This document shows positions 34,890 through 46,597 of a stretch of 64,000 nt of DNA, in pieces. The notes beneath the pieces were generated by a model that saw only the letters and a list, made by a program, of their open reading frames with translations, ran no database searches and was not told the DNA's origin. The stretch's first letter is position 1, and each line of letters starts with the position of its first letter. Source of the DNA: Chamaecyparis obtusa (lineage: Eukaryota; Streptophyta; Pinopsida; Cupressales; Cupressaceae); assembly GCA_027943335.1 (NCBI GenBank), contig BSBK01003255.1:62001-126000 (forward strand). Direction: 5' to 3'. Both the position numbers and the translations under genes were made by a program.

Positions 34890-35287
34890 TTTTTGATGGT
34901 AGAAGAATAGTCCTATTGATGACAATGCTATATATTCGATGACTATTCTGACCAGATTTCTTTGAAAGAGAGACAAACATTCTTTGGCATTTTGATGAGA
35001 ATGCTATACACTCGATGAAAATTTTGACCCTAAGTTGTCACAATTTCGACCGACATTGGTTGCAGAGATGAAAGGTATGATCGATAATTCTTCCAGGTTG
35101 AAGCGATTATTTCGACGGTGGGTCTGTCGATAATTCAACCACTATAGACGTCAAAATTTTGACGATAGTTTTGTGTGTCGTATAATAGATGAAAAAACTT
35201 TGACAACAGTTATGGTCATTTGGTCGATCAATTGGTATCAAAAATTTGACTAATCCTTGTCGAAAAACAAGCTAAAATTTAGTAGTG
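34890..35287. mobile_element. CACTA-type DNA transposon end (right terminus)
   Basis: Read on the minus strand the right edge begins CACTACTAAATTTTAGC, the form of a CACTA terminal inverted repeat. Subterminal copies of (A)AAATTTTGAC and TTTGAC recur at about 35020, 35155, 35200 and 35250, as expected for transposase-binding repeats. A block GATGAnAATGCTATA(T/C)A repeats at 34918 and 34994. The flank on the right is AAT. A possible opposite end, CACTACTACAT at 34210 preceded by GAT, matches 10 of 11 bases, but is uncertain. No transposase is seen. Confidence 0.5.
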
Positions 35288-36366
35288 AATAAATATAACA
35301 AGCCCTTCATCCATGATGATGAACAAATCATGAGAAAGAGGGTCTCCTTGGTGAATGCCTCTAGAAGAACTAATCAACTTAGAAGGTTCTCCATTAACCA
35401 AAACCAAAGAGTTGGAGGAGACATAATTCATAACCCAATTAACCCAATCTCCACTAAAATCAAAGGAAAAAAGATTGACCTGTTAATGCCCAATACAACC
35501 ACTAGACTTATAAAAGACATAAGAGGTTGTTAAACCATGTCACAAATCCTGAAGGGGGCATTGACAATTAGTCCAACAACCCCCCCTCAATATCACATGA
35601 TGGGATTCAAACCTATGACCAAGCTTTGATACCACTTATTACAACTAGAGGTTGCTGTTGCACCAAAAGATCGACCTGTTAATGCACGATACAACCACTA
35701 GACTTATAGAAGACACATGAGGCTGCTAAACCATGTCACGAATCCTGAAGGGGGACGTTGGAATTTAGTCCAACATGAACAAATTTTGCAACAATCACTA
35801 TCCCATCCATAATCTATCTACCCACTAGAAATCCACTCTACTCACTAGAAATTAGAGTTTTGAGGTAGACCTTGAGCCTTTCAATAATCAATTTAGTGGG
35901 AATATTATAAACCACTTTATAGGGAGCTATTGGTCTAAATTGATCTAGTTTATTCACATTGTCCTTTTTAGTTATAATAGAAAAAAAAGTAGTGTTCATA
36001 GCTCTTAGCATGTGCTTATTTCTTCTAAACTCCTAAACCAACTCTAAAAGGTACCATTTGATAATTTCCTAAATCTTTTGAAAAAATTCATCTAGAAGGC
36101 CATCAAGGCCTAGAGCTTTACCCTTTTTCATATGAATGACAACATATTGCACTTCATGTAGTGGAATGGGGGTGAACAAGAGCCTCATTCATTTCATTAG
36201 AGACTAGAGAGGGAACACACTCTAGTATAGAGGTTTCATCTTCAAACAGGAGGGGAGTCTTCTCTAAATAGGATAGAGAAATATTAATAAGATTCCTAAG
36301 AGATTTCTCCAATTGAAGAGATTCGATCACCTTTTTAAGAAACAAGATAAGTAATGAGATTTCCAT
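35288..36366 (-). pseudogene. LINE 2 reverse transcriptase N-terminal half, interrupted
   Basis: KGKALGLDGLLDEFF near 36110, FRPIAPYKVVYNIPTKLI and SGFLVSR near 35880 are the finger motifs of LINE RT. Beyond the inserted repeat, FDFSGDWVNWVMNYVSSNS and SSRGIHQGDPLSHDLFIIM correspond to the segment before and at RQGDPLSP. About 40 residues (the DxxKAF region) that should lie between are missing, so the TRIM-like insertion coincides with a deletion. Confidence 0.75.
35481..35775 (-). mobile_element. TRIM-like miniature LTR element within LINE 2
   Basis: Two direct repeats of about 98-111 bp (35468/35481-35578 and 35665/35676-35775) begin TGTTAATGC and end AGTCCAACA on the plus strand and surround about 97 bases. 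The minus strand of that spacer has a purine tract TTGAGGGGGGGT directly before one repeat (35579-35590) and a primer-site-like TGGTATCAAAGC (35623-35634). This is the layout of a terminal-repeat retrotransposon in miniature, except that the primer site is about 41 bases from the repeat. Flanks TGACC and TGAAC differ by one base. Confidence 0.6.
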
Positions 36367-36789
36367 TTATTCTTGCCCTAATATAATTATAAAAAAGGTA
36401 GTATTCCTATCTTCTTGTAGCCAACCAATTCTAGACTTCTACTTCTCATCTTCCTGAAGTTTTCATTCCTCTAATTCCTTAACCACCATAGCCTCCTCCT
36501 AACTCAAATGCAATGTAAATCCCTTATTTTGGATCAAACAAGTGATAAAATCTAGTCAAGTTTGTGCTGTATTTTTATTCAAGTGTAGGTTTCCAAACTA
36601 TTTCTTATTCCATCTCTTGAGCTTATACTTCACATATTGCAATCTTTTAACAAAATAATACATAGCTCTACCATGAGAAGGATTTATTTCATACTGCCAG
36701 TTGGTCCCTAGACCTTGAAGAGAAATATCCTACAACCACATGAGTTGAAACTTAAAAGAAGGGTTCTTTGTGGATTTTTAAGAAATCAT

Positions 36790-37344
36790 TGATATTTTGA
36801 TAAGATAGTGATTGGAACCACTACAATCCAGAATCTTTGAGCTATTATTCTATCTCTCAAATAGAAATCCATTAGGCCTATTTGCAATCACATCCACTCC
36901 ACTTATCTTGTTATTCCAAGTAAATATGCCATTATTTTCTTTCACATCAATAACATTCAAGGTATCAATATTATCATTAAGGAGGGTGGATGAGGGGTCA
37001 AGTCTAACCATACCCCATCTTTTTCCCTCCAAAATACAAACTACAGTGAAGTCACTAGCTAGAATCTAAGGGAGAAAGAGTTTCAAAGGAAAAAAAAATC
37101 TAATGTGGTATCAAAGCTCCAATTTATCCAAGAGATCATTAGGAGCATAAATATTAGTAAAAAGATATATTTCTCTTGAGTCCAAATAAGAGGCAACTAT
37201 AAAAATAAAAGAGAAACTTGAAATCCAACAATGAGGGACAACCTTCCTAGGATCCCCCAAAAAAGACAAACCACTTGAACTACCATGGGCTCCAACAAAT
37301 TTACAAGCACAAAATGACCAAATTCGAAGAACACTATTTACCAT
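36790..37344 (-). pseudogene. LINE 2 endonuclease (exonuclease/endonuclease/phosphatase fold) C-terminal part
   Basis: Blocks GSSSGLSFLGDPRKV and LFTNIYAPND, then EGKRWGMVRLDPSS followed by NGIFTWNNKISG, match the order in plant LINE apurinic endonuclease domains: an SGGL-like box, the N-(I/V)-Y-(G/A)-P strand, and G-x-FTWNN near the C terminus. The conserved D of GDFN is not readable in the frame. In active LINEs it nicks the target DNA. Confidence 0.7.
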
Positions 37345-38179
37345 ACAATCTGTTGTTAATTTAGTTTTTTGAATAAAGACAATATTAGGAAAATGGGTAT
37401 CCTTTAAATCAAAAATAACCTTTGCCTAGGGATTCCTTTCAAACCCCTCACATTCCATGATAACAAAATAATTGATGAGATTGGGATAAATGTGAGTCAA
37501 TGAATTATACCGATTGAGATTCTACTAATGTATCCCCAATAATATTCACCTTTTCCCAATCTGTCTTTCATCCAATCCAAGAAGGTTTCTCCTAAGGTCT
37601 CTTTTTAAGGGATTTTTTCTACAGGCCTAAAGTAGAAGAAGTCTTATTATTTTTACCAGATTATAAATCCTCTTTTACAAGAGGAGATACTAGAGTTTCC
37701 AAATATGTGCCATCTTTCAAGAATAAATTTCCACTTGGTTCGGATACACCTAGAATATGAGGAGGTAAATATGTATCCATCTATCCATCCTATCAATCCA
37801 CCATAGATAATTTTTGATTATCAATGACTTTTTCCTCTAAGAATACCACTTACGTTGGCTTAACATAAACATACAAATCAATTGGAATTCCCTCTTCTTG
37901 AACAAATTCATCCAAAACCTTGAAAATATTAAAAATCCCATCATTGTATCAGTCCATCAAAGCTCTCTTTCAACCTCTCTCTTTATTGTGAGGTTTAATA
38001 GGAATGAATCCCTCTTCTCAAAATTCCCTTTACATAAAGGGGCCTTCCCATTATCCACTTTAGGAGTATAATGGACGGGGAATTGAAAAATATATGTGTC
38101 AAATTAGATTAAAGGAACCTCCTTAGAAAATTCCCATACTCATGAAAAATTCTACATATGGATGACAACATATAAAAAT

Positions 38180-38480
38180 CAAGTTTTGAATTTAGGAAGA
38201 GGATGCAAGACATATATCCATAGAATCCAATAATGGATTATTTAAATCAACTTCAATACAAATTCGAGCATAATTTACCTTTCTATCTTGAGTTTGAGTA
38301 GTATAAAAATTGGCTTTCCATTGAGAGGAGAAATCGAGTAAAGAATGTCACTCCCCTAGAACTCAAGCATAATCCTTGGAAGATAAAACCCAAACAATGA
38401 CCCTCATAGGAATCTCCTCTATAGAATTGAAATCCACATGCTAGGATTTGATGAAGAGTCCTATCCAACTAAAGAAATAC
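38180..38480 (-). pseudogene. LINE 2 ORF1-like segment (DUF4283 type)
   Basis: The translation includes YARICIEVDLNNPL, the hallmark of the DUF4283/gag-like region of plant LINE ORF1, which binds RNA. Stops interrupt it on both sides. Confidence 0.6.
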
Positions 38481-38880
38481 AACCCACCCTAAAAAGCCCT
38501 TTTCCTATTTTCCATGTAGGGGAAAAAACTAGAAAGTAGTTATTATAAGCTATCATTATCTCTATATCTCTTGCATGGTTTGAAAGCCATCATTCCCAAG
38601 ACTCTAGAACTGGTAAGAAAAGATGAAGTACCAAAAATTTACAAATAAGAGCATGATTGATCCAATATGAAATATCCTCCAACATCATTTCCATTTGAAG
38701 TACTAAAATAGGAAAATCTTGGCTCCTCTCTAAACAACCATTCACTTTATTTATTTATGGTACACCCTTTTGGTTTAGAAACCCTCCATCATCTGAAGAT
38801 CTATTCATATGATCCATTGCATTTACATGCATAGAGGGTGATTGATAAGAGGAATTCATAGCCCCCTGAGATATAAACAC

Positions 38881-39942
38881 CCAAAAAAGCACCATGCTCC
38901 ATGCTGAAACAAAATCAAAGAAAAAATAAAACTACACCCACATAACAGGACACCAAAACTACTAACTCTAGATAAAAAATCCACACTTACATGCCATCCA
39001 AAACCTCCAAAAAATTTCACTAGAAAAACACCTTTCCTAGACTTTAAAAAACACCCTACCCTAGCTAAAACAACTTGCGAAAAATATCAAACCCGCTTGA
39101 AGGCCACTTAAAACACCTTCCCCCATGAGAAAACTCTAAATTGACCCCATTCAACTCTCCAAATTCTATTTGTAGAGCCAAAAACATGCATGTAGGTAGA
39201 GTATAAACCCTAGCTTGCATTCTCCCAATCTTCCTTTGTCTTCCTTTCTAGCCATAAGGTTTAGATGGATGTCATAATTAAATTTAATGCCATGTTTCAC
39301 TCTGTATTTATAATAAAGGGGTTCTCTTTTTATTCTTGAATCATTATCACTATATTTTTGCATCCTTTGATTGAATATATCTACTCTTACATTTGATCAT
39401 TCTTTTTATTTCACTAAAGCTCCTAAATCTTGGATGACTACATCTTCAACCAAATCCTGGATGACAAAGCATTCTATATCAAGTTTTAGACAATATCCTA
39501 GTTTCTGTGATTGCTTCTTATTACACTTTACTAGATGTCTAGGTTGGGTGGATCCCAAAAATTTAGTATAGCCTTTAGATATTTCAAATTAAGCATGTGT
39601 GGATAGATCTACAAGGATTTTAAGTTGGAGGTGGTTGCATGATCAAGAAAGTAGTTACAATTTTAGATTATTTTGGATCAAATATAAGTTTGTCATTGAA
39701 TCTAAAAGACCCAAGAACCTAAATATTGACTACCAGTTCAACAAAATTGAAGCACTTTTCTCCAAGCCTTAGAGAAAATTTCAGCCCCCCTTTCTTTCAC
39801 TATCATTTGCATAGTCATATGGATGCTACCATTAGAATTTGCACACATCTTCCTTGATGATACAATTTAGGTTAAAAATGATATTATTTAATTTTATTTA
39901 TTTTATTATGTAGGGAATTTCACAATTAGTAGTATCTTAACA
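38881..39942. other. Unassigned sequence
   Basis: I find no recognisable frame, repeat or RNA gene between LINE 2 and the gypsy element. The A/C-rich part (38880-39150) may be the decayed 5' leader of the LINE. Confidence 0.35.
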
Positions 39943-40779
39943 TGATTTAGGAGCATCCTAGGTGTAAGGGCATCTTGCATCACCCAAAAATATTTTTGGT
40001 TTCTTTTCAATAAGGGCTATCTTGTGTAGAGCTTCTATTTTTGAAAATTTACTATTTTTAGTAAGTTTTTTGTTTGAGCTCAAAATGCTCTATTTTTTTT
40101 CTTGGAGGTTAAATTTGGTCATAATAGCCCGTCAGTAAAGTTTCATTGCAAGATCAAGTCTAGTTTTGAAGATATTGAAAATTTTCGGTATTGGCAGTAG
40201 GGTACAAAAACTTTGAATTTAGATTTGAAGGCTTTAGAGGCTTCGAATGGGGTTGAAACTTCGGATGATTGGAGCTTGCACAAGTCAAGTGTTGTAGAGA
40301 ACTTCGTGCCATTTTTGAAATGGGGTTATGATAGCCAATTAGATCAAGGGGTGATGACTTATGGTCTCTGAAAGTTGCGCTACCTAAAATGGAAGAAAAT
40401 GAATTTCCTTCAAAATTTCTTTTTGAGTTCCAAAAGTTGTTTTGATTCAACTCTAATGTAATAAAAATGAAAAATATAATAATTCTAAGGGTGGTCAGCC
40501 TCAATGGCTAAAATTTTGGAACCTTCTCGGGCGGTGGAAAATTGCCTATATAAGGAAGGCCCGTAGTGTTTTCTAGAGCAGTTCTGGGTGGTTATTCAAG
40601 GGTTTTTCTTACAAAATATTGTAAGGAAAATGCCCATGTGGCTTTGCATATTGTATTTTTGAAATTTTTAATTCCATACTTTTGGAGATAATAAGAGCAT
40701 ATTTCCCGTTCTTCTAAATTGCTATCGTGTCTCTATTTCTGTTATGTGTTTGTGGTATTAAGGGGAGCACCCTTCATCA
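39943..40779 (+). repeat. 5' LTR of the gypsy element
   Basis: 837 bp, TGATTTAGGAGCAT to CCCTTCATCA. A TATATAAGG promoter box is near 40546, and a polyadenylation-like region follows. Confidence 0.93.
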
Positions 40780-40781
40780 AG

Positions 40782-40793
40782 TGGTATCAAAGA
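40782..40793 (+). promoter_or_regulatory. Primer binding site (degenerate initiator Met)
   Basis: TGGTATCAAAGA lies two bases after the LTR and differs from TGGTATCAGAGC at two positions. Confidence 0.75.
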
Positions 40794-40881
40794 AGGAGTT
40801 CCTGAGTGTGTAGACAGATCAATGACTCTAAGGTAGTTTGCACCAGGACTATAGTTTAGGGTTTCTTTGATAAACACAAAA

Positions 40882-42000
40882 ATGCCTCCACGAAGGGAAC
40901 GTGACAGAAGAGCCAGAGGTGTGCCACCTAAGATTAGAGCCCTCTAGAGATAAGTGCAAGAATTGCACGAAGAGATTCACAGAGGAATGAATCTTGCAGT
41001 AAGAGATGAAAGTGAGGATAAAGTTGAAAAAGAAGGAAATTTTGATTAGGAAGGGGAAGGTGAAATTTGGAACCAAGAGGAAGAAAGGTTTTTATGGGCC
41101 ATTTCCAAGATTGGGAAAAGACCTAAGATTGAGGTCACCACATTTTTATGAAATCTTAACCCAAAGGAATTGCTCGACTAGATCAATGAATTAGAAGAGT
41201 ATTTTGAGTATGAAGATATCGAGGATCCTGATAGGGTCAAGTTTGTGAAGGCCAGAATGAAGGGTCATGGAAAAATATGGTGGCAAGAGATTCAATTGGA
41301 GCGAAACAAAATAGGAAAGGATAAAATCACAAGATGAGATCAGATGGTAGATAAATTGAAGCAACAATTCATTCATGTTGATTATGAGCTTGGTGTATTA
41401 AAAAAAATGCATGGGTTGAAGCAAGCATGAAGATCTATTCAGGAGTATATAGAGGAGTTCTATCGATTCCTCATCAGAACAGGCCATGTGAATGCTGATA
41501 AGGAGAAATTTTCTTGTTACCTTAATAGGTTGAGACCGAACTTTTAGGAGAAGTTGAATTTGGTTTGAATGAACAATATTGAAGAGGCCTAATAGTTTTT
41601 CCTAAGAGTAGATGAAAAGATGAACAAGAAGTTTGAGAGTAGACAAAGAGGAAGAGGTCATGGTGGAAGATCCAATGGATGGTCTTTTGGAGGCTGAAAT
41701 GAAGATAAAAAAAGAAGGATGAGGTGAGTAGTAGTCAAAATTAGAGGAGAAATAATTTTAATCATCCCATGATCAGAATAATAGAGATCAAAGAGGAAGA
41801 GGAAGAGAATAAGGACCAGGAAGAGGAGGCTTCCGTGAAACATGTTTTCACTATGGAGAAGAAGTTCATAGGGAATATGAATGTACTCAATGCCAAGGAG
41901 GGACATATAGGAGAACTAAAGGCTAGGATAGAGTTGCACATGTGGATGAAGATGCCAAATCATCACATTTTGAAGATGCTGAAAGAGGAGAAGTCATAGT
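40882..42000 (+). pseudogene. gypsy Gag, heavily broken
   Basis: The ATG at 40882 gives MPPRRERDRRARG, a typical basic start. The capsid region follows near 41170-41550: INELEEYFEYEDIEDPDRVK, KARMKGHGKIWWQEI, DQMVDKLKQQFIHVDY, and IQEYIEEFYRFLIRTG. At least eight stops lie within it. Near 41843 a zinc-knuckle remnant reads CFHYGEEVHREYEC, with Tyr in place of the second Cys. Confidence 0.8.
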
Positions 42001-42029
42001 TAACAGAAGAGTCCTACTGAGTGGTGAGA

Positions 42030-42160
42030 ATGAACCTGAGCAAAGGAGGAGCTTGTTTTGCACTAGGTTCAAGTGTGAGGATAAATGTTATGATGTGATT
42101 ATCAGTAGTGGAAGCACTGAAAATTTGGTGTCAGAGGGATGGTCAAAAAGTTAAAGCTCA
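42030..42160 (+). pseudogene. gypsy aspartic protease remnant
   Basis: YDVIISSGSTENLVSEG near 42090-42145 corresponds to CDVIIDSGSSENLVS in relatives; the catalytic Asp codon is now Ser, so it is inactive. Confidence 0.7.
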
Positions 42161-42474
42161 AGAGGCAGAAACACCCACATCCATACCGGATTTCCTGGAC
42201 GAAGGACAACCACAAGGTCATGGTCAATGAATAGTGCCTAGTGAAGTTCAAGATTGGGGATACCATGATGATGTATTATGTGATATCATACCTATGGATG
42301 CATGCCATATGTTGCTGGGTAGGCTATGGTAGTTTGACAGACATGCTCTACATGATGGTCGTGCGAATACCTATTCCTTGACAAAGAATGAAGTGAGAAG
42401 TAAGCTAAAGCAATTGAAGGACATGTAGTAATGAAAGAATAAGTTTAGTTGATGGAATAAAATTCATAGAGGGT

Positions 42475-43300
42475 ATGAGGCAAGAGCATAAGTGTTTTTC
42501 TATAATTCCAAAAGATGGTAAAGAGGAAGTAGAATATGTACCTATAGAAGTTGCATATTTGTTGAATGAGTTTCAGGATATTGTATTTGATAATGTACCT
42601 GATGGATTACTACCTGTAAGGAAGATCAATAATCAAATGGACTTGATTCTAGGAGCCAGTTTGCCAAATAAGGTAGCACACAAAATGACACCAACAAAAA
42701 GTGAAGAGTTGAACATAAAAGTACATGAGTTGCTGCATAAGGGGCTGATTTGAGAAAGTATGAGTCCATGTGTTGTACCAATAGTGTTAGCACCAAAGAA
42801 GACTAGAGAATGGAGGATGTGTACATATTCTAGGGCTATAAACAAGATCACAATCAAGTACATGTTTCCATTTCCATAGATGGATGATATTATGGACTAT
42901 TTGAGTGGAGCTGTGTGTTTCTCAAAGATAGATCTGAAGAGTGGATATCATCAGATCCAGATCAAAGAAGGAGATGAATGAAATACGTCCTTCAAGACAA
43001 AGGAAGGGTTGTATGAGTGGTTAGTTATGCCTTTTGGGCTAACCAATGCACTGAGCACTTTCATGCGGCTCATGAATGAGGTTTTGAAAGAATTTCTAGG
43101 TAAGTTTTCCATTGTTTACCTAGATGATATTTTGATCTTTAGTAAGACATTGGAGGATCATATAATGCATATTAATAGGGTGTTTGAGAAGTTAAGGGAA
43201 GATAAATTGCTGATTAATTTGAAGAAGTGCAGTTTTGTGAAGAAGTTAGTGTATTTGGGATTTGTAGTTTGAATAGAAGGTCTAAAAATGGACTAGAGAA
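42475..43300 (+). pseudogene. gypsy reverse transcriptase
   Basis: The connecting region LLNEFQDIVFDNVPDGLLPV precedes the RT fingers. RT motifs are [62 protein letters not shown] and the catalytic YLDDIL (43117-43134), then [16 protein letters not shown]. Stops occur near 42751, 42880 and 42979. It copies element RNA into DNA in active relatives. Confidence 0.9.
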
Positions 43301-43395
43301 AGTGAAGGCTATCCTTGAACTAAGGGAAGATATTTTCATGGTTTGGCTAGCTTTTACAAAAAGTTATCAAGATTTTTAGTAGTGTTTGTGGACCC

Positions 43396-43803
43396 TTGAC
43401 TGAAATAATGAGAGGGGATAGGAAAGAGTTTAAATGGACTACAGGGGAGGATAAGGGTTATAAATTGTTGAAACAAAAAGTTACAAAACAATCTATTTTA
43501 GCACTTCCATATTTTAATAAGGTTTTTCAAGTAGATTGTGATGCTAGTGGTACTGCAATAGGAGCTATTTTGAGCCAAGAAGGTAGACCTATTGCTTATT
43601 TTAGTGAGAAGTTAAATGATGCCAAGAGGAAATATTCTGTTTATGATCAAGAATTTTATTCTATAGTTCAAGCATTAAAAAAGTGGAGACACTATCTTAT
43701 TCATAAGGAGTTTTTTTTGTATACTGATCATCAAGATTTGCAATATTTGAACAGTCAAGGTAAGTTGAATCAGAGGCATTTGAAATGGGTTAAGTTTTTA
43801 TAG
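43396..43803 (+). pseudogene. gypsy RNase H
   Basis: Frame with FQVDCDASGTAIGAILSQEG, RPIAYFSEKLNDAKRKYSVYD and FFLYTDHQDLQYL, the usual gypsy RNase H sequence with the D..E..D residues kept. The segment between RT and this frame (43300-43395) is shortened. A TAG follows KFL at 43801. Confidence 0.9.
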
Positions 43804-43818
43804 AGTTACACTTTTGTT

Positions 43819-45330
43819 TTGAAACACAAGAGAAAAAATTATAATAGGGTAGCATATTCTCTTAGCAGTAGACAACTTTTGCTGACAAAGATGCATATTG
43901 AGGTGGTTGGGTTCAAGGAACTCAAGAGTTTGTATCCAGAGGATCTTGATTTTGGTAAAGCTTGGAAAGATTGTACAAAACCTGTTACTCTAGATAGAAC
44001 GAAGTGGTTGGATTTCATCATCCAAGATGGTATGTTATTCAAAGGGAGTCAATTATGCATTCCATGAAGTTCTATGAGGGAGAATCTCATCAAGGAGAAG
44101 CATATTAGAGGATTGACTGGACATTTTGGTCGAGATAAAACCCTTTCTTTGGTTAGTGAGAATTATTACTGGCCATAGTTGTAGAAACATTTCAAGAAGT
44201 TTGTTCAGAGTTGCAGTTTATGTCAAATGGAAAAAGGAGCAAAGAAAAATACATGATTGTATCAGCCATTACCTGTACTAGAGAAGCCTGTTAGGATTAA
44301 CAAGACATAAATAATAGTTACACGCAAATATGACCAATATCAGAAAATAATAAACCACATAGAAGAGAACACAAGACACAAATATTTAACGTGGTTCACA
44401 CAATCCCTGGGCTACACACACCAATAGTGAGTCCAATATTATTATTATCCAGTGATTACAACTTGATTACAACCTGCAATCCCTTACAACTCAATATTGT
44501 TGTAAGAAGCTACTAAAATATACATCATGAAATCCCTAACCCTAAGCAATTTTATTCAAGCTTATTTTTTCCGCTTTAGGGTTACAAAATGTTGGCCCAA
44601 AATAGCTAATAAATGTTCAATCACCACATCAATCACCACAATATAACAAAGCCATGGGAGGATATCAGTATGGACTTTGTTCTTAGTTTACCAAGGACTC
44701 AACGTGGACATGATCCAATTTTTGTGGTGGTTGACAAGTTTTCAAAGATGGCACATTTCATTCCTTGCAAGAAGACTAATGCTTCTATTCATGTGGCTGA
44801 TTTTTTTTCAAAGAAGTGGTGAGACTACATGGTCTACCAAAGAGCATAGTTTCACACTGTGACACTAAGTTTGTTGGATATTTCTGGTGCATATTGTGGA
44901 AGAAGTTAAAGATAGATTTGAAGTTCAACTCATCACATCATCCATAGATTGATGGGAAAACATAGGTGGTGAATAGGAGTTTAAGGAATTTTAAGAGATG
45001 TTTGGTTGGAGATAAGTCAACAAGATGGGATTTGATCTTACCATAGGCAGAATTTGCATACAATAATTCTATCAACAGAAGCACTGGTAAATCACCATTT
45101 CAGATTGTATATGGAAGTAGTCCTAGAAATGCTTCCGAGTTGAGGAAGATAGACAAATGAGAGATAAGTAGTGTTGAAGTTGAGGATTTTGTAGATCATT
45201 TGAAAAACATCCATGAGGAGGTGAGGAAGCACATTACCAAGATGAATATGTAGTATAAGGCTAAGGTAGATGAGAAAAGGGAGCATAAGGAATTTTAGGT
45301 TGGGGATGAATTCATGGTTCATTTGTGGAA
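43819..45330 (+). pseudogene. gypsy integrase, interrupted by a solo LTR
   Basis: An HHCC zinc region is seen at 44100-44230 (GLTGHFGRDKTLSLV then CSLCQMEK). The core resumes after the inserted LTR with [20 protein letters not shown], keeping the first Asp, and continues [19 protein letters not shown]. The second block reads CDTKFVGYFW, keeping Asp. The third catalytic Glu codon is TAG (44963-44965), where relatives have TEVVNRS. Further stops follow. Confidence 0.85.
44289..44648. mobile_element. Solo LTR, 360 bp, with perfect target duplication AAGCC
   Basis: The block starts TGTTAGGATT and ends ATATAACA, and AAGCC flanks both sides (44284-44288 and 44649-44653). It contains the block ATTTAACGTGGTTCACACAA near 44380, a motif common in short plant copia/TRIM LTRs. 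It lacks any interior, so it is a solo LTR or a small TRIM-type relic. The integrase frame fits when it is removed. Confidence 0.85.
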
Positions 45331-45720
45331 AGAGAAATTTCTAATAAGTACATATAACAATTTGAAAATGTAGAAGTTTGGGCCATTTAAGATACTAAAG
45401 AAGCATGATTCAGGAAACACCTATGAAGTAGAGTTTCCTACTGAGCTGAAAATTTCACCAGTATTTAATATTTTAGATTTGACAGAGTATCATAAAGGGG
45501 GTGTTGAAGATGGGGTCACAAAAGCAATGTGGAGTATTTTGGCAACTACTTCAGCTACCAAGGAGATTGAGGATATACTGGATAGCTGTGTTGGTAGAAG
45601 CACAAGGAATAAGACATATGAAGAATATCTGGTCAAATGGAAAGGATTCTTTGTAGAAGATTCATCATGACTGACAAGGGAGGAGGTTAACTATCTTGGT
45701 TTTCTTTTGCACACCTGAGA
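45331..45720 (+). pseudogene. gypsy integrase C terminus and chromodomain-like segment
   Basis: FGPFKILKKH-like and NTYEVEFPTELKISPVFNI sequence is followed at 45560-45710 by EIEDILDSCVGRSTRNKTYE and YLVKWKGF with a following W-less tail. A YLVKWKG core is the classic chromodomain signature, used to target heterochromatin. A stop after VEDSS breaks it. Confidence 0.78.
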
Positions 45721-45756
45721 CGTGACAAGGTCACTTCTCAAATTACCCCAAGCATT

Positions 45757-46592
45757 TGATGCAGGAGCATTGTGGGTGTAAGGGCAATCTTGCATCACCC
45801 AAAAATATTTCTGGTTTCTTTTCAATAAGGGCTATCTTGTGCAAAGCTGCTATTTTTGGAAATTTTCTATTTTTAGTAAGTTTTTCATTTGAGCTTAGAA
45901 TGCTCTATTTTCTTCCCTGGAGGTTCACTGTAGTCATAATAGTCTATCAATAAAGTTTCATTGCAAGATCAAGTCTAGTTTTGAAGATATTGAATTTTTT
46001 TGGTATTGGTAGCAGGGTACACAAACTTTGAACTCAGTTTTGAAGGCTTTAGAGGCTCCGAACGGGGTAAAAAATTTGGCTGACTAAAGCTTGCGCTAGT
46101 CAAGCACTGTAGAGTACTTCATACCATTTTTGAAATGAGTTTATAATAGCCAATCAGATCAATAGGTAATGACTTATGGTCTCTGAAAGTTGCACTACCT
46201 AAAATGGAAGAAAATGAACTTCAAAATTTCTTTTGGAGTTTTGAAAGTTATTTTGAGCCAACTCTAATGTGTAATAAAAATGAAAATAAAATAATTCTAG
46301 GGGTGGTCAACCTCAATGGCTTAAATTCTAGAACCTTCCCTGGCAGTGGAAAATAGCCTATATAAGGAAGGCCCGTAGTATTTTCTAGGGAAGTTCTGGG
46401 TGGTTATTCGAGGCTTTGTCTTATAGAATATTGTAAGGAAAATGCCCATGTGGCTTTGCATCTTTTATTTCTAAAATTTGTAATTTCATACTTTTGGAGA
46501 TAATAAGAAGCCCATTTTCTATTCTTGCAAATTGATGTTGTGTCTCTATTTCTGTTATGTGTTTGTGGTATTAAGGGGAGCACCATTCATCA
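45757..46592 (+). repeat. 3' LTR of the gypsy element
   Basis: 836 bp, TGATGCAGGAGCAT to CCATTCATCA. The start is close to that of the solo LTR at 58813-59772 read on the minus strand (TGATGCAGGGGCAT), so the two LTRs may be distantly related. Confidence 0.93.
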
Positions 46593-46597
46593 TAACA

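Larger units (their letters stand above)
35288..38880 (-). mobile_element. LINE relic 2 (L1-type), ORF1 through part of RT
   Basis: From right to left on the minus strand the order is an ORF1-like RNA-binding region, an endonuclease region and the N-terminal half of reverse transcriptase, all interrupted by stops. RT continues past a small inserted repeat element (35481-35775) and ends where the CACTA-type end begins. The RT C terminus, zinc-binding region and RNase H are absent. Confidence 0.8.
39943..46592 (+). mobile_element. Complete Ty3/gypsy chromovirus, 6,650 bp, target duplication TAACA
   Basis: LTRs 39943-40779 and 45757-46592 bound gag, protease, reverse transcriptase, RNase H, integrase and a chromodomain-like C terminus, in that order. 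TAACA lies immediately outside both ends (39938-39942 and 46593-46597). Pol order and the chromodomain define a chromovirus. Many stops, frameshifts and small deletions are present and the LTRs are visibly diverged, so the insertion is old. A 360 bp solo LTR (44289-44648) lies in the integrase. Confidence 0.94.

Noticed and set aside
40160..40504. 114-codon minus-strand frame
   Set aside because: It lies within the gypsy 5' LTR on the opposite strand and is a shadow of that sequence.
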